This document shows, piece after piece, positions 34,926 through 44,812 of a stretch of 50,270 nucleotides of DNA. The stretch spans positions 1 through 50,270 of the forward strand of contig QKIH01000005.1 of assembly GCA_003249645.1 (NCBI GenBank), in the 5' to 3' direction. The notes below the pieces were generated by a model, which was not told the origin of the DNA, did no database searches, and saw nothing but the letters and a program-made list of their open reading frames with translations. Position 1 is the first letter of the stretch. Every line of letters starts with the position of its first letter. This DNA is from Desulfobulbaceae bacterium. GTDB taxonomy: Bacteria; Desulfobacterota; Desulfobulbia; Desulfobulbales; Desulfocapsaceae. A program made the position numbers and the translations under genes.

Positions 34926-37795
34926 TACTTCTCTTCACCGTCATTGTCACTGCTGAGAGTCGCTTCAACCTCCTTCATTATGAAGGCTTCAAGCTGATCT
35001 CCCACTTTAATATCGTTGAAGTTCTCAACACCGATACCACATTCATAACCGGTGAGAACCTCTTTAGCGTCATCCTTGAAACGTTTGAGCGAGCTGATCT
35101 TACCGGTATAGACAACAATACCTTCACGAAGCACTCGAACCCCTGCGTTACGCTGGATTTTACCATCTGAAACAAACGATCCAGCAATTGTTCCCACTCG
35201 AGGAACACTGAAGGTATCACGCACCTCGGCAGTACCGATAACTTCTTCCCTATAGGTAGGTTCAAGCATGCCGACCATTGCCTTTCTGATATCATCAAGG
35301 GCATGGTAGATGACATCGTAAGAACGAACATCAACATTTTCTTTGGCTGCAAGTTCCTTAACTTTCAGGGTCGGTCGAACGTTGAAGCCGATGATGATCG
35401 CCTCTGATGCTGATGCCAGAAGGATATCGGACTCGGTAATAGTGCCGGTTCCTTCATGAAGGACACGAACCTTGATTTCCTTGGTGGAAAGCTCTTCTGC
35501 CGCTTTGGCAAAAGCTTCAAGGGTACCCTGTACATCGGAACGAATGACCACTTTGAGTTCCTGAACCTCGCCTTCACTCATTTTCTCGAACAGTCTATCA
35601 AGAGAAATCTTGGAGTTTGCACCAAGCTCTACTTCCCTTGCTTTCTGTGATCTTGCCTGGCTGACGCTCTTGGCCATCTTTTCATCGGTAACAACGATGA
35701 ACTCGTCACCTGCCTGCGGCACACCTGCAAGACCCTGAACCTCTACCGGAATAGACGGTCCGGCCTCTTTGATGGCCCGGCCTTTGTAATCGAGCATTGC
35801 CCGAACCTTGCCGCTGTGCTGACCGACGACAAAATAGTCACCGGTACGAAGAGTACCCTCCTGAACCAGAATCGTTGCTACTGCACCGCGTCCCTTGTGA
35901 AGCTGCGCCTCAACAACCCGGCCCTTTGCTTTACGTTTCGGATCAGCTTTTAACTCCAGCATTTCAGCCATCAACTGAATAGCTTCAAGCAGATCGTCAA
36001 TACCGTATCTCTGCTTTGCCGAGGTTTCAACGAACATCGTGTCACCACCCCACTCTTCAGGTGAAAGATTCAGCTCGGCCAGTTCACGTTTTACTCGGTC
36101 CGGATCGGCATTATCCTTATCAATCTTATTCACCGCTACCAGAATCGGCACCCCTGCTGCCTGCGCGTGTCTGATCGCTTCACGGGTCTGATCCATAACA
36201 CCGTCATCGGCTGCTACAACCAGAACAACAAGGTCGGTGATCTGTGCCCCGCGGGAACGCATTTCTGTAAATGCGGCATGGCCCGGAGTATCAACGAAGG
36301 TTACGTCACCTGCAGGAGAAGTCACATGATACGCACCGATATGCTGGGTAATACCGCCCGCCTCGCCATCGGCAACATCCGTCTTCCTGATTGCATCAAG
36401 AATTGAGGTTTTACCGTGGTCGACGTGTCCCATAACAGTTACGACCGGTGATCTCGGAATTGCCTCACCGCCTTCCTGTTGCGCCTCATCGAGCATCTGG
36501 ATACCGATTTCTTCGGTAATACCCTGCTCTACTTCATAACCGAATTCGGTAGCGATCAGCATAGCTGTATCGACATCAACGGCCTGATTGATAGTAGCCA
36601 TAACACCAAGCCCCATCAGCTTGGCAATAACTTCACCGGCTTTTACTCTCATACGGCTTGCAAGCTCGCTGACAGTAATAGTCTCGTAGACAGTGATACG
36701 TTTTTTAATCGCTTTCATCTCCGGAGCCTGCGGCTGAAGCATTCTATCCGGCTGTCTCTTGCCGCGCTTGCCCCGCTTGCCGCCGGTACGCTGATAGTCA
36801 TTTCCGAAATGGGTAAACTTGACGTTCTTTCCACCAGGTTTTTTCAGGCCCTTGGAGGCGCGACGGCTGTCTCTGTCCTCTTCTTCAGCAGGCCCTTTTT
36901 TGACTTTCTTTCGACCGCCCTTACTGGCACTGTCATCCTGATACAGGGTATCAAGGCCCTGTTCTACAACCGGCCCACCCCTTCTTGCAGTACTTGGACG
37001 AACAGGCTTTTTCTTCGGTCTTGGCATTGCAGATTCTTCATTCTCAACCGGAAGCTCAATAGTGCCGACAACCTTTGCCATACCTTTTCGAGGAGGCAGA
37101 GGTCTCTTCTGATCTCTTTGACCAGGCTTTTTCTGCTCATAGCGCTGCCCCTGCTGACCAGGCCTGTCAAACTTCGGTTTCCTGTCCTGAAATTCAGTTC
37201 TCGGAGCCTGTGTTTCTCTTTTTTCAGCCTGAACCGGCTCAACCCTTTCAACAGGAGCAGGCTTCTCTTCTACCGGTTTTTCAGGTACAGATATTTTTTC
37301 AACGACTGGCTGGGCTACTGTTTTTTCCTGAACAGGCTGTTCTATCGCAGGCTTCACAGGGCTTTGCTTTTCTTCGTACTGAGCAGGTTCTTTCTTTGCA
37401 GCAACGGGTTCTGCAGGTGGTATTTTTTCGGCAGTCAGGGCATTCTTAACAGCATCGATATCAGCCTTCGGCGCAACTTCAGCCTTCACATCAATCCGGG
37501 CATCATCAGATGCGTCTTCATGTTCTGATACCAGATCTTCCTTTTTGCGACGAATAACCGTAGAACGACGTCTGATGACAGTTGGAGCACCTTCAGCCCC
37601 TCCACCTATACGTTTTTCCACCAGTTTGGTTTCACTGTTCTGCAAAACCTCGTTGCGAATCCTTGCTGCAGTATCATCATCGACGGTGGAACTATGCCCT
37701 TTAATGTCATATCCCTCGTCCATCAATTTATCGGCCAATGCCTTACTGCTCATGCCCGCTTCTTTTGCCAGTTCGTAAACCCTCACCCTGCTCAT
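34925..37795 (-). CDS. infB: translation initiation factor IF-2
   Basis: 956 residues. Residues 1-55 are the IF2N helical domain ([33 protein letters not shown]). A long Glu/Lys/Pro-rich linker follows to about 350, partly repeated ([20 protein letters not shown]), then a second IF2N-type segment. The G domain begins with GHVDHGKT at 456-463, then [12 protein letters not shown] and NKIDK, followed by domains II-IV with [13 protein letters not shown]. It places initiator tRNA on the 30S subunit. The operon context is nusA-ylxR-infB-rbfA. The low-complexity linker explains large antisense frames in this stretch. Confidence 0.97.
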   Translation of the reverse strand: MSRVRVYELAKEAGMSSKALADKLMDEGYDIKGHSSTVDDDTAARIRNEVLQNSETKLVEKRIGGGAEGAPTVIRRRSTVIRRKKEDLVSEHEDASDDARIDVKAEVAPKADIDAVKNALTAEKIPPAEPVAAKKEPAQYEEKQSPVKPAIEQPVQEKTVAQPVVEKISVPEKPVEEKPAPVERVEPVQAEKRETQAPRTEFQDRKPKFDRPGQQGQRYEQKKPGQRDQKRPLPPRKGMAKVVGTIELPVENEESAMPRPKKKPVRPSTARRGGPVVEQGLDTLYQDDSASKGGRKKVKKGPAEEEDRDSRRASKGLKKPGGKNVKFTHFGNDYQRTGGKRGKRGKRQPDRMLQPQAPEMKAIKKRITVYETITVSELASRMRVKAGEVIAKLMGLGVMATINQAVDVDTAMLIATEFGYEVEQGITEEIGIQMLDEAQQEGGEAIPRSPVVTVMGHVDHGKTSILDAIRKTDVADGEAGGITQHIGAYHVTSPAGDVTFVDTPGHAAFTEMRSRGAQITDLVVLVVAADDGVMDQTREAIRHAQAAGVPILVAVNKIDKDNADPDRVKRELAELNLSPEEWGGDTMFVETSAKQRYGIDDLLEAIQLMAEMLELKADPKRKAKGRVVEAQLHKGRGAVATILVQEGTLRTGDYFVVGQHSGKVRAMLDYKGRAIKEAGPSIPVEVQGLAGVPQAGDEFIVVTDEKMAKSVSQARSQKAREVELGANSKISLDRLFEKMSEGEVQELKVVIRSDVQGTLEAFAKAAEELSTKEIKVRVLHEGTGTITESDILLASASEAIIIGFNVRPTLKVKELAAKENVDVRSYDVIYHALDDIRKAMVGMLEPTYREEVIGTAEVRDTFSVPRVGTIAGSFVSDGKIQRNAGVRVLREGIVVYTGKISSLKRFKDDAKEVLTGYECGIGVENFNDIKVGDQLEAFIMKEVEATLSSDNDGEEK

Positions 37796-37883
37796 TACTA
37801 ACTCCCGTTCTCCGTCCAGTCGTTTTTAATTTGTACTTCTCTTTCAAAAAAGCAGCTGCCGACTGCTTTTACACCTTTCATAA

Positions 37884-38102
37884 CTAGAGCCTGAAAACCC
37901 TTTTCCATTTCTTCCGGTTTTTCATGAAGCCAGCCTGACAGGCGTCTGTTTTACAGCAATATGCCCCCCGACCCTGTTCCTTTTGCTCTACGTCCTGCAC
38001 AGGTTGTCCATCCTGCCAGGTAAATCTGTCGAGCTCACCCTGATCCGCTTTTCTGCCGCAGGATATACAGGTCCGTTCGGGATATTTTCTACTCTTCTTC
38101 AC
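37884..38102 (-). CDS. ylxR: YlxR-family (DUF448) RNA-binding-type protein
   Basis: A small basic protein between nusA and infB. The YlxR motif PERTCISCGRKADQGELDRF is followed by GRGAYCCKTDACQAGFMKN, matching the family's conserved cysteines and the GRGAY segment. I use the GTG at 38102 (72 residues), which overlaps nusA by 14 bases and gives the usual family N-terminus; an ATG at 38144 would add 14 basic residues. YlxR is nucleoid- or RNA-associated and has been linked to RNase P modulation. The call is secure; the start is not. Confidence 0.85.
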   Translation of the reverse strand: MKKSRKYPERTCISCGRKADQGELDRFTWQDGQPVQDVEQKEQGRGAYCCKTDACQAGFMKNRKKWKRVFRL

Positions 38103-39507
38103 CTTCAGCTTCTTCTGAAACCTTCTGTTCTTCAACCGTCTCAACTATCTCTTCAGATACTTCCTGCTGAGCTGTTTCTCCGTCGACTTCAGCTTCACTT
38201 ACTTCAGCCGCAGGCTTTACAACGGCAGGAGTATGTTTTCCTGCTTCGTACTCAGCCACAAGCTCCGGGTAGTCATTTTTTCTCCTCTGCGCTTCACTGA
38301 TCAGTTTTTCAGCAAACTCATCGTTGATAGCACGCAGTACGACAAGATCATTAACTGTCTTTCCGGCAAGCGCTGCAATTGAAACCACGCCTTTGGCAAA
38401 AAGCTGATCAGCAAGCGCCTCTTCGACACCATTGAGGCTCAGAAGAGATTTATATCCTTCGTTTTGAAGATTGGCATAACGCTGTTCACTCTTGACATCG
38501 ATACGCCAGCCAAGCAGCTTCGAAGCAAGACGAACGTTCTGGCCCTGGCGGCCAATAGCCAGTGACAGCTGGTCGTTTGGTACAACTACGAGAAGAGACT
38601 GGTTATCTTCATCGACCATAACCATGCTGACATGGGCCGGAGCCAATGCGTTATACACATATTTTGCCGGATCCGGACTCCAGGTAACAATATCGATACG
38701 CTCACCCTGAAGTTCCTGTACAACGTTCTGTACACGTGAACCTTTCATACCGACGCATGCACCTACCGGATCGACGTCACTTTCTGAGGAGCTGACAGCT
38801 ATCTTGGCACGGAACCCGGGTTCGCGGCTTACAGAAACGATACGCACGATACCTTCTGAAATTTCTGGCACTTCCATCTGGAAGAGTTTGGCCAGAAAAT
38901 CATCAGCCGTTCTTGAAAGTACCAGCTGAGAATCACGGCTGTTCTGACGAACATCAAGCAGATAAGCCCGAATTCTGTCACCCTGTTTATAGGAACGCTT
39001 GGGAATCTGCTGATCTTTAGGAAGAACGGCATCGGTACGGCCAAGGTTGACGATCATATTGCCGCGTTCAAAACGCTGGACTATACCGCTGACCACCTCA
39101 CCCTTTCGATCTTTAAACATCTCGAAGATGACATCGCGTTCAGCGTCCTTCATCTTATGGATAATAACCTGCTTGGCTGATTGGGCTGCAATGCGACCGA
39201 GATCGGTAACATGCTCCATTTTTTGTCCAAGCTCATCACCAAGCTGAACGTCGGGATCAAGAATTTTCGCCTCTTCAAGACTGATCTCGGTCTGCTCATC
39301 CTCGACCTCTTCCACGACACTACGAAACTGAAAGATCTCAACTTCACCGTATTCTTCACTGTATCTGACTTCAATATCTCTACGGCTTCCCAGTTTCTTG
39401 CGAGCAGCTGACTGCACAGCTTCTTCAATAGCTTCGATGAGCAATTGTTTGTCAAAACCGCGGTCTCTGCTGATCTGGTCAATGATGCGCTTTAAATCTG
39501 ACGACAT
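38089..39507 (-). CDS. nusA: transcription termination/antitermination factor NusA
   Basis: 472 residues. The N-terminal RNAP-binding domain ([33 protein letters not shown]) is followed by an S1 domain (about 135-200, [21 protein letters not shown]), two KH domains ([52 protein letters not shown]) and one helix-hairpin-helix repeat near 350-420. The C-terminus is a short acidic tail. It modulates pausing, intrinsic termination and antitermination. It follows rimP by about 57 bases. A terminator-like hairpin in the leader of this operon could allow autoregulation. Confidence 0.97.
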   Translation of the reverse strand: MSSDLKRIIDQISRDRGFDKQLLIEAIEEAVQSAARKKLGSRRDIEVRYSEEYGEVEIFQFRSVVEEVEDEQTEISLEEAKILDPDVQLGDELGQKMEHVTDLGRIAAQSAKQVIIHKMKDAERDVIFEMFKDRKGEVVSGIVQRFERGNMIVNLGRTDAVLPKDQQIPKRSYKQGDRIRAYLLDVRQNSRDSQLVLSRTADDFLAKLFQMEVPEISEGIVRIVSVSREPGFRAKIAVSSSESDVDPVGACVGMKGSRVQNVVQELQGERIDIVTWSPDPAKYVYNALAPAHVSMVMVDEDNQSLLVVVPNDQLSLAIGRQGQNVRLASKLLGWRIDVKSEQRYANLQNEGYKSLLSLNGVEEALADQLFAKGVVSIAALAGKTVNDLVVLRAINDEFAEKLISEAQRRKNDYPELVAEYEAGKHTPAVVKPAAEVSEAEVDGETAQQEVSEEIVETVEEQKVSEEAEGEEE

Positions 39508-39564
39508 TCTCGTACCCCGTAAATGGTTATTCCTGCTTTTTCCTTAAGCAACTGATCTTTGTTT

Positions 39565-40026
39565 TTATTTTAAATACAGGCGCGCCTGATTGATATCTTC
39601 CATGACAAAACCGAATTTTTCGCCTTCGTCAGGATCAAAAGTAATTGTACCGTTAGCATTCACATCGCTGATGACGCCGACAAACACTTTTTGCCCATTG
39701 ACGGGATTATGCAGTTTTATCTTTGCATACTGTCCAGTAAACCGTTCAAACTCTTTACTGTTTCTCAGTGGTCGCTCAATACCCGGTGAAGAGACTTCAA
39801 GATGATAGGCATGACTGATAAAGTCTTCAACCTCAAGCCAGGCACTAAAATCGCGACTCACCTCAACACAGTCGTCAAGGCTCACGCCTTTTTCACTGTC
39901 TATATAGATTCGCAGGATCCATCCTCTGTCTTCCTGCCTGAACTGTATATCAAACAGTTCGAGCCCCATGGAAGGCAGCAAAGATTCTGCGTAAGTCTTT
40001 ATTTTATCAATAACCAATTCACTCAT
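39565..40026 (-). CDS. rimP: ribosome maturation factor RimP
   Basis: 153 residues, full length. The N-terminal domain contains LLPSMGLELFDIQFRQEDRGWILRIYID, then DDCVEVSRDFSAWLEVEDFISHAYHLEVSSPGIERPL, the most conserved RimP segment, and the C-terminal SH3-like domain begins near KLHNPVNGQKVFVG. It assists 30S subunit assembly. As in most bacteria it is the first gene of the rimP-nusA-infB operon. No strong ribosome-binding site is visible (GAGTGAG about 5 bases upstream). Confidence 0.95.
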   Translation of the reverse strand: MSELVIDKIKTYAESLLPSMGLELFDIQFRQEDRGWILRIYIDSEKGVSLDDCVEVSRDFSAWLEVEDFISHAYHLEVSSPGIERPLRNSKEFERFTGQYAKIKLHNPVNGQKVFVGVISDVNANGTITFDPDEGEKFGFVMEDINQARLYLK

Positions 40027-40056
40027 TCGTACTCACTCAACCTGTAAATCAGGCAT

Positions 40057-40079
40057 AAAAAAAAGCGGGCAAAGCCCAC
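40057..40079 (-). terminator. intrinsic terminator in rimP-nusA-infB leader
   Basis: On the minus strand GTGGGC, a TTT loop and GCCCGC (40065-40079) form a 6-bp GC-rich stem followed directly by eight T (40057-40064). It lies about 30 bases before the rimP start and about 110 bases after the likely transcription start, so it could act as an attenuator. Confidence 0.82.
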
Positions 40080-40187
40080 TTTCGATAGCCTCAACGTGCG
40101 AGGTATACTTCCAAGGAAATCAACAGTGCTGCTGCTCACTTCCTTTCAGCAAACAAACACTGCCTGATACAGGCTTGTCTACAGAAC
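40057..40187 (-). ncRNA. candidate structured leader RNA of rimP operon
   Basis: From the predicted start near 40187 the RNA folds into GCCTG/CAGGC (40162-40174), AAGGA/TCCTT with inner AGTG/CACT (40113-40145), CCTC/GAGG (40089-40103) and the terminator. TGCCTGAT at 40161-40168 is also complementary to ATCAGGCA at 40048-40055, beyond the terminator, giving an alternative pairing. It may be a cis-acting leader or a released small RNA of about 130 bases. No known family recognised. Confidence 0.45.
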
Positions 40188-40193
40188 AGAATA

Positions 40194-40222
40194 TAAATAA
40201 CACATTTTTAACAGCAGGTCAA
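40194..40222 (-). promoter_or_regulatory. probable promoter of rimP-nusA-infB operon
   Basis: On the minus strand TTGACC (40217-40222), 17 bases, then TATTTA (40194-40199), which is continued by TATT. The -35 is 5 of 6; the -10 is weaker, but the region is strongly AT-rich. Confidence 0.5.
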
Positions 40223-40488
40223 GGGGAAAGGCGTAGAATGCAGGCACAGTCATTGGTTGCAGAGAAAAAATTCATGATTATCGATTATACCACGCAACGA
40301 AAAATGAAAAATAAAATTGACAAACATCACCCTTGCCTTTACAACAGCCATTTATTTTACAGCCAGCCCAAAAAAGCAACCGAGCTTGACGGCTGACCAG
40401 TTAACAGTAACCATCTGTTACCGCGGAAACTTTATTACCCGCTGATTTTCATCTTTTTTTCAAGTTCCACTCCGCGTGCTGGCGACGA

Positions 40489-40494
40489 TATAAT
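40489..40494 (+). promoter_or_regulatory. possible -10 element for topB-like gene
   Basis: A perfect TATAAT, with only a poor -35 (TCCACT or TTCCAC) 17-18 bases upstream. Transcription would start about 15 bases before the ATG. It may be fortuitous. Confidence 0.3.
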
Positions 40495-40515
40495 CTGAAT
40501 AACAAAGAAGGACAA

Positions 40516-42966
40516 ATGACCGACAAAACCCTCATCATTGCAGAGAAACCAAGTGTAGCAGCTGACCTTGTCAAAGTGCTGCCCGGAAAATTCAAAAAGG
40601 AGAAAACCCATTACGAGGGGGACTCCCATATCGTTTCCTATGCCATTGGTCACCTTGTTTCTATCTGTTATCCTGAGGAGATTGACCCTAAATATCAGAA
40701 ATGGGACATATCCACCCTGCCGATTATCCCAGAGGCATTCCCTTTAAAAGGCCTTGACGGAACCAAGACCCAACTCAACGCCCTGCAGAAACTCATTCGC
40801 AGAAAAGATGTGACGGAAATCATCAATGCCTGCGATGCCGGTCGTGAGGGTGAACTGATCTTCAAATATATTATCAATTTTGTCTGGAACCAGTCCGTTG
40901 CCAAAAAGAAATTCAGACGCCTCTGGCTGCAGTCCATGACAGCCGAAGCAATCAAGGACGGGTTCAATCATCTCCGTAATAATGAAGAGATGACGGCACT
41001 TGAAGACACAGCCCTGTGCCGGTCTGAATCAGACTGGCTGATCGGTATCAACGCCACCAGAGCTCTGACCGGCTATAACTCCAGACGCGGCGGTTTCTTC
41101 CTCACCCCGTGCGGCCGTGTTCAGACCCCGACCCTCTCGCTGCTTGTAAAAAGAGAGAGAGAAAGAAATGCCTTTGTACCGGTGCCCTACTCTAATCTCA
41201 TAGCAACGTTCAGTTACAACGGTCACAGCTACAAAGGGAAATGGATTGATACCGGGTTCAGGAAAGACGAAACAAACCCGCACCTGAGGCAGGACCGCAT
41301 CTGGGAACCGGAAAAAGCTGATGCAATCGTTGTTAAATGCTCAGACAAACCCGCTGAAGTAACAGAGACCAGCAAAAAGTCGACACAGAAATGTCCGCCT
41401 CTCTATGATCTCACGTCACTTCAGAGGGAAGCAAACTCGCGCTTTGGTTTTTCAGCCAAAAACACGCTTTCTCTTGCCCAGGCACTCTATGAACGCCACA
41501 AGGTGCTGACTTATCCGAGAACCGACTCCAAGCATCTGCCGGAAGACTACATCAAGCCGGTCTATGATATTATGGCCGTACAAGGCAACTGGAAATACGG
41601 AAAATTTGCCGATGAGGCAAGAAGCAAGAAACGGATCGGACCGAATAAGCTGATCTTCAACAACCAGAAGATTTCTGATCACCACGCCATTATCCCGACC
41701 ACCAAATTGCCGTCCAACCTGAGCGAACCCGAACAAAAGATATACCAGATGGTCGTTCAACGTTTTCTTGCTGTTTTCTTCCCGGCCGCCGAGTACAACA
41801 ACACGAGAAGATTATCGGTCGTTGAAGATGAGACTTTTTTGAGTGAAGGCAAAATCCTGGTTGTTCCGGGATGGCGGGCAATATATGACGCAGACGGTGG
41901 CGGCGACAAAAGCGACACCGTTCTTCAACCGCTTCCGAAAGACAAAAATATCATTTGCGGCGAGATCGAAAAAATCGACACAGAGACCAAACCCGCTCCT
42001 CGTTTTAATGAGGCGACTCTTCTCTCCGCCATGGAAAACTCAGACAAGTTCGTTGAAGATGAAGAGCTTGCCGATGCCATGAAGGAACGTGGGCTGGGCA
42101 CCCCGGCAACACGTGCGGCAATTATTGAGAAGCTCATCAACGAAAAATATGTCGTAAGAGAGGGCAAAGAACTTGCCCCGACCGGCAAGGCTTTTGAACT
42201 GCTTGCCCTTCTTGAAGCAATGAAAATCGATGTTCTGGCCTCTCCCGAAATGACCGGTGAATGGGAATACAAACTCAATCTTATTCTCTCCGGCCGTTTT
42301 ACCAGAGAAAAATTCATGGATGAAATCCGTGAACTTACCCGCCATATCACAGAGCAGATTAAAAACTTCGAAGAAGGCCAAAACGTTCCTGAAGCGTCCT
42401 TTTCCCCGGTTGACGGAGTAAAGTACTTCACAACACCGACCGCCTACGTAGCTGAAGACAAATCTGTTACAATCAGAAAGGTTTTAGGCGGCCGGGTAAT
42501 GAATGAGGAGGAAATTGTCCAGCTCATTAAAGGGGAGACCTTGGGACCTTATTCAGATTTTAGATCCAAAAAAGGCAAATCATTCACAGCTTCAATCAGA
42601 ATTAATAATAAAAAAGTTGATTTTCTTTTTGCCGATTCAACCGACGATCTTGACACAGAAGCCGTGAAAAAAGAGGCCCCGCTTGGCAATTCGCCCATCG
42701 ACGGGACACCGGTTTTTGAAACACCCGCCGGTTATATGTCAGAGTCTGCTCTTGACGGTGACGACAAAAAAGGGTTAAAAATCAGTAAAATCATTCTTTC
42801 TAAAAAAATAGAACCGCAACATATTGCTCAATTACTGGATGAAGGAAAAACAGAGCTAATACAAGGTTTCATTTCTAAAAAACGCAGACCGTTTGACGCC
42901 TATCTGCTGCTTGGGAAAACAGGGAAAATCACCTTTGAATTTCCACCCCGCAAGAAAAAGGAATAA
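40516..42966 (+). CDS. topB: type IA DNA topoisomerase (topoisomerase III-like) with C-terminal repeat domains
   Basis: 816 residues. The Toprim domain opens with TLIIAEKPSVAADLVKVLPG and contains INACDAGREGELIF (DxD-equivalent metal site). The topoisomerase core has LTPCGRVQTPTL, then the active-site Tyr333 in VLTYPRTDSKHLP, the SDHHAIIPT segment and AMKERGLGTPATRAAIIEKL. These match TopB rather than TopA. In place of zinc fingers the C-terminus has two copies of a repeat (about 635-715 and 728-816; KYFTTPTAYVAEDKS and PVFETPAGYMSESAL, then KGKSFTA / KRRPFDA), as in Toprim_Crpt-type TopB proteins. It relaxes and decatenates DNA by single-strand passage. GAAGGA precedes the ATG. Confidence 0.94.
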   Translation: MTDKTLIIAEKPSVAADLVKVLPGKFKKEKTHYEGDSHIVSYAIGHLVSICYPEEIDPKYQKWDISTLPIIPEAFPLKGLDGTKTQLNALQKLIRRKDVTEIINACDAGREGELIFKYIINFVWNQSVAKKKFRRLWLQSMTAEAIKDGFNHLRNNEEMTALEDTALCRSESDWLIGINATRALTGYNSRRGGFFLTPCGRVQTPTLSLLVKRERERNAFVPVPYSNLIATFSYNGHSYKGKWIDTGFRKDETNPHLRQDRIWEPEKADAIVVKCSDKPAEVTETSKKSTQKCPPLYDLTSLQREANSRFGFSAKNTLSLAQALYERHKVLTYPRTDSKHLPEDYIKPVYDIMAVQGNWKYGKFADEARSKKRIGPNKLIFNNQKISDHHAIIPTTKLPSNLSEPEQKIYQMVVQRFLAVFFPAAEYNNTRRLSVVEDETFLSEGKILVVPGWRAIYDADGGGDKSDTVLQPLPKDKNIICGEIEKIDTETKPAPRFNEATLLSAMENSDKFVEDEELADAMKERGLGTPATRAAIIEKLINEKYVVREGKELAPTGKAFELLALLEAMKIDVLASPEMTGEWEYKLNLILSGRFTREKFMDEIRELTRHITEQIKNFEEGQNVPEASFSPVDGVKYFTTPTAYVAEDKSVTIRKVLGGRVMNEEEIVQLIKGETLGPYSDFRSKKGKSFTASIRINNKKVDFLFADSTDDLDTEAVKKEAPLGNSPIDGTPVFETPAGYMSESALDGDDKKGLKISKIILSKKIEPQHIAQLLDEGKTELIQGFISKKRRPFDAYLLLGKTGKITFEFPPRKKKE

Positions 42967-43009
42967 AAACAAGGCTGCAATTCTCTTCCTGCAAGACAGG
43001 ACATTCACC

Positions 43010-43396
43010 ATGAAACAATTAAAAAAAGAATACCGGGAAAAATCAGGGCTCGAGCTGGCTGCACTGTGCACAAAAATTGCGCTTGACGCCAAAGCCGAAG
43101 ATCCAGTTGTTCTCGACGTGAGAGGCAAGGCCTCTTTTACAGATTATTTTATCATCTTAAGCGGTCGCTCCACCCGTCATGTTCAGGGTATCGCCGAGTC
43201 CATTGAAGGTGCGCTTAGCGCCAAAAGGGTCAGTGCCACCAGCGCTGAAGGACTTCAGGAAGGACAATGGGTACTGCTCGATTTTAACGATGTGGTAGTC
43301 CACGTCTTCTATCACGAGCAACGCAAGTTCTTTGACCTTGAAGGGTTATGGCATAACGCCGACAGACTTGATATAGACGAGCTTATCGAGGAATAA
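43010..43396 (+). CDS. rsfS: ribosomal silencing factor RsfS
   Basis: 128 residues from ATG 43010, with AGGA 8 bases upstream; the longer frame overlapping the topoisomerase gene is a read-through artefact. The Iojap/RsfS pattern is clear: VVLDVRGKASFTDYFIILSGRSTRHVQGIAESIE, then EGLQEGQWVLLDFNDVVVHVFYHEQRKFFDLEGLW. It binds ribosomal protein L14 and blocks subunit joining under starvation. thrC starts 4 bases later. Confidence 0.96.
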   Translation: MKQLKKEYREKSGLELAALCTKIALDAKAEDPVVLDVRGKASFTDYFIILSGRSTRHVQGIAESIEGALSAKRVSATSAEGLQEGQWVLLDFNDVVVHVFYHEQRKFFDLEGLWHNADRLDIDELIEE

Positions 43397-43400
43397 CACC

Positions 43401-44795
43401 ATGCAATATATGAGTACCAGAGGGGGAATCAATCCCATCGGTTTTACCAGTGCTGTAATGATGGGTCTGGCTGAAGACGGCGGTCTTATTTTACCCCGAA
43501 CAATTCCACGGGTCGGCAGCGACACTATCAGTTCATGGCAAAAACTGAGCTATCCGGATCTTGCCTTTGAGGTTATGTCACGTTTTATCGATGACATCCC
43601 GAGCAGTGATCTCAAGGAGATGATCACCAAGTCTTACAAGACTTTCAACCATAAGGATGTTACGCCTCTGGTTCACAAGGGAGATCTGCATATTCTCGAA
43701 CTCTTTCACGGCCCAACCCTTGCATTTAAAGATGTTGCTCTGCAGTTTCTCGGCAACCTCTTTGAGTACCAGCTGAAAAAGAGCAATGAAACGCTGAACA
43801 TTCTCGGTGCAACCTCAGGTGATACCGGCAGCGCTGCTATTTATGGCGTCCGGGGCAAGAAGAATATCAACATCTTCATTCTCCACCCGCACAAACGGGT
43901 CAGCCCCATTCAGGAAAAACAGATGACCACGGTGACCGACGACAATGTGTACAACATTGCCATTCGAGGCACCTTTGATGACGGCCAGGCCATTATCAAG
44001 CAGATATTCAACGATATCGAGTTCAAAAAACAGTATTCGCTCGGCTCCATCAACTCCATCAACTGGGCACGCGTGCTTGCACAGGTTGTCTACTACGTTT
44101 ACTGTTACCTGCACATCAAGAATCACGAGCAGGATGTCAGTGTTGACTTCTCAGTGCCAACCGGAAACTTCGGTGACATCTTTGCCGGCTATATAGCCAA
44201 GAAAATGCTGCCGGAAGGCTCCATCAGAAGATTGATTCTGGCCACCAACTCCAACGATATCCTGAGCCGCTTTGTCAACAACGGTGACTACTCCCTGGGT
44301 GATGTTAAAGTAACATCCAGTCCATCGATGGATATTCAGGCCGCGTCAAACTTTGAGCGTTATCTTTATTACCTGATGGACTGTGAAGCGTCGAAAACGA
44401 AGGATCTCATGCTGAGTTTTGCTCAAACCGGCAAAATTGACCTTTCAGGCTACAAAGATATCATCAATCGTGATTTTTCAGCTTCTGCTGTTTCTGAAGA
44501 AGATGTTCTTCAGACCATCCGTGATTTTAAGGAACAGCACGACTACATTCTTGATCCTCATACCGCCGTTGGTGTTAAAGCGGCACTTGAACACAAACGT
44601 TCAGGCATTCCGATCATCTGCCTCTCCACCGCGCATCCTGCGAAATTTGGTGCGGCAGTAGAAGAAGCCATCGGTCAGCAGCCGCCAGTTCCCGATCAGC
44701 TGATCGGCATCATGGCCAGAGACTCCAGATGCGAGATTATGGAAAGCGATGCTGAACTGATTAAAGAGTACATCAGAAAACACGCAATCGTCTGA
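43401..44795 (+). CDS. thrC: threonine synthase
   Basis: 464 residues, the long bacterial type of threonine synthase. The PLP-binding lysine is Lys110 in HGPTLAFKDVALQF, with NILGATSGDTGSAAIYG forming the phosphate-binding region and VPTGNFGDIFAGYIAKKM a second PLP contact. It converts O-phosphohomoserine to threonine, the last step of the pathway. The start is ATG 43401 with GAGGA about 9 bases upstream, inside the end of rsfS. It is not clustered with thrA/thrB here. Confidence 0.95.
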   Translation: MQYMSTRGGINPIGFTSAVMMGLAEDGGLILPRTIPRVGSDTISSWQKLSYPDLAFEVMSRFIDDIPSSDLKEMITKSYKTFNHKDVTPLVHKGDLHILELFHGPTLAFKDVALQFLGNLFEYQLKKSNETLNILGATSGDTGSAAIYGVRGKKNINIFILHPHKRVSPIQEKQMTTVTDDNVYNIAIRGTFDDGQAIIKQIFNDIEFKKQYSLGSINSINWARVLAQVVYYVYCYLHIKNHEQDVSVDFSVPTGNFGDIFAGYIAKKMLPEGSIRRLILATNSNDILSRFVNNGDYSLGDVKVTSSPSMDIQAASNFERYLYYLMDCEASKTKDLMLSFAQTGKIDLSGYKDIINRDFSASAVSEEDVLQTIRDFKEQHDYILDPHTAVGVKAALEHKRSGIPIICLSTAHPAKFGAAVEEAIGQQPPVPDQLIGIMARDSRCEIMESDAELIKEYIRKHAIV

Positions 44796-44812
44796 TATTT
44801 TTTACGCACGAT

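Larger units (their letters stand above)
40027..40515. other. divergent intergenic region, rimP operon / topB-like
   Basis: 489 bases. The left half (to about 40222) is the rimP-side leader with a promoter, three hairpins and a terminator. The right half contains a possible promoter for the topoisomerase gene and no gene I can support. There is no tRNA, unlike the metY-rimP arrangement of E. coli. Confidence 0.6.

Noticed and set aside
36479..37528. 349-codon plus-strand open frame opposite infB
   Set aside because: It lies wholly antisense to the well-conserved IF-2 gene; the long frame comes from the Glu/Lys/Pro-rich linker's codon use. It has no ribosome-binding site and no recognisable domain.
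40027..40200. tRNA (metY-like) before rimP
   Set aside because: Hairpins here do not form a cloverleaf and there is no T-loop consensus; the structure fits a leader with terminator instead.
40175..40396. 73-codon frame between rimP and the topoisomerase gene
   Set aside because: It overlaps the predicted rimP promoter on the other strand and has no ribosome-binding site or family resemblance.
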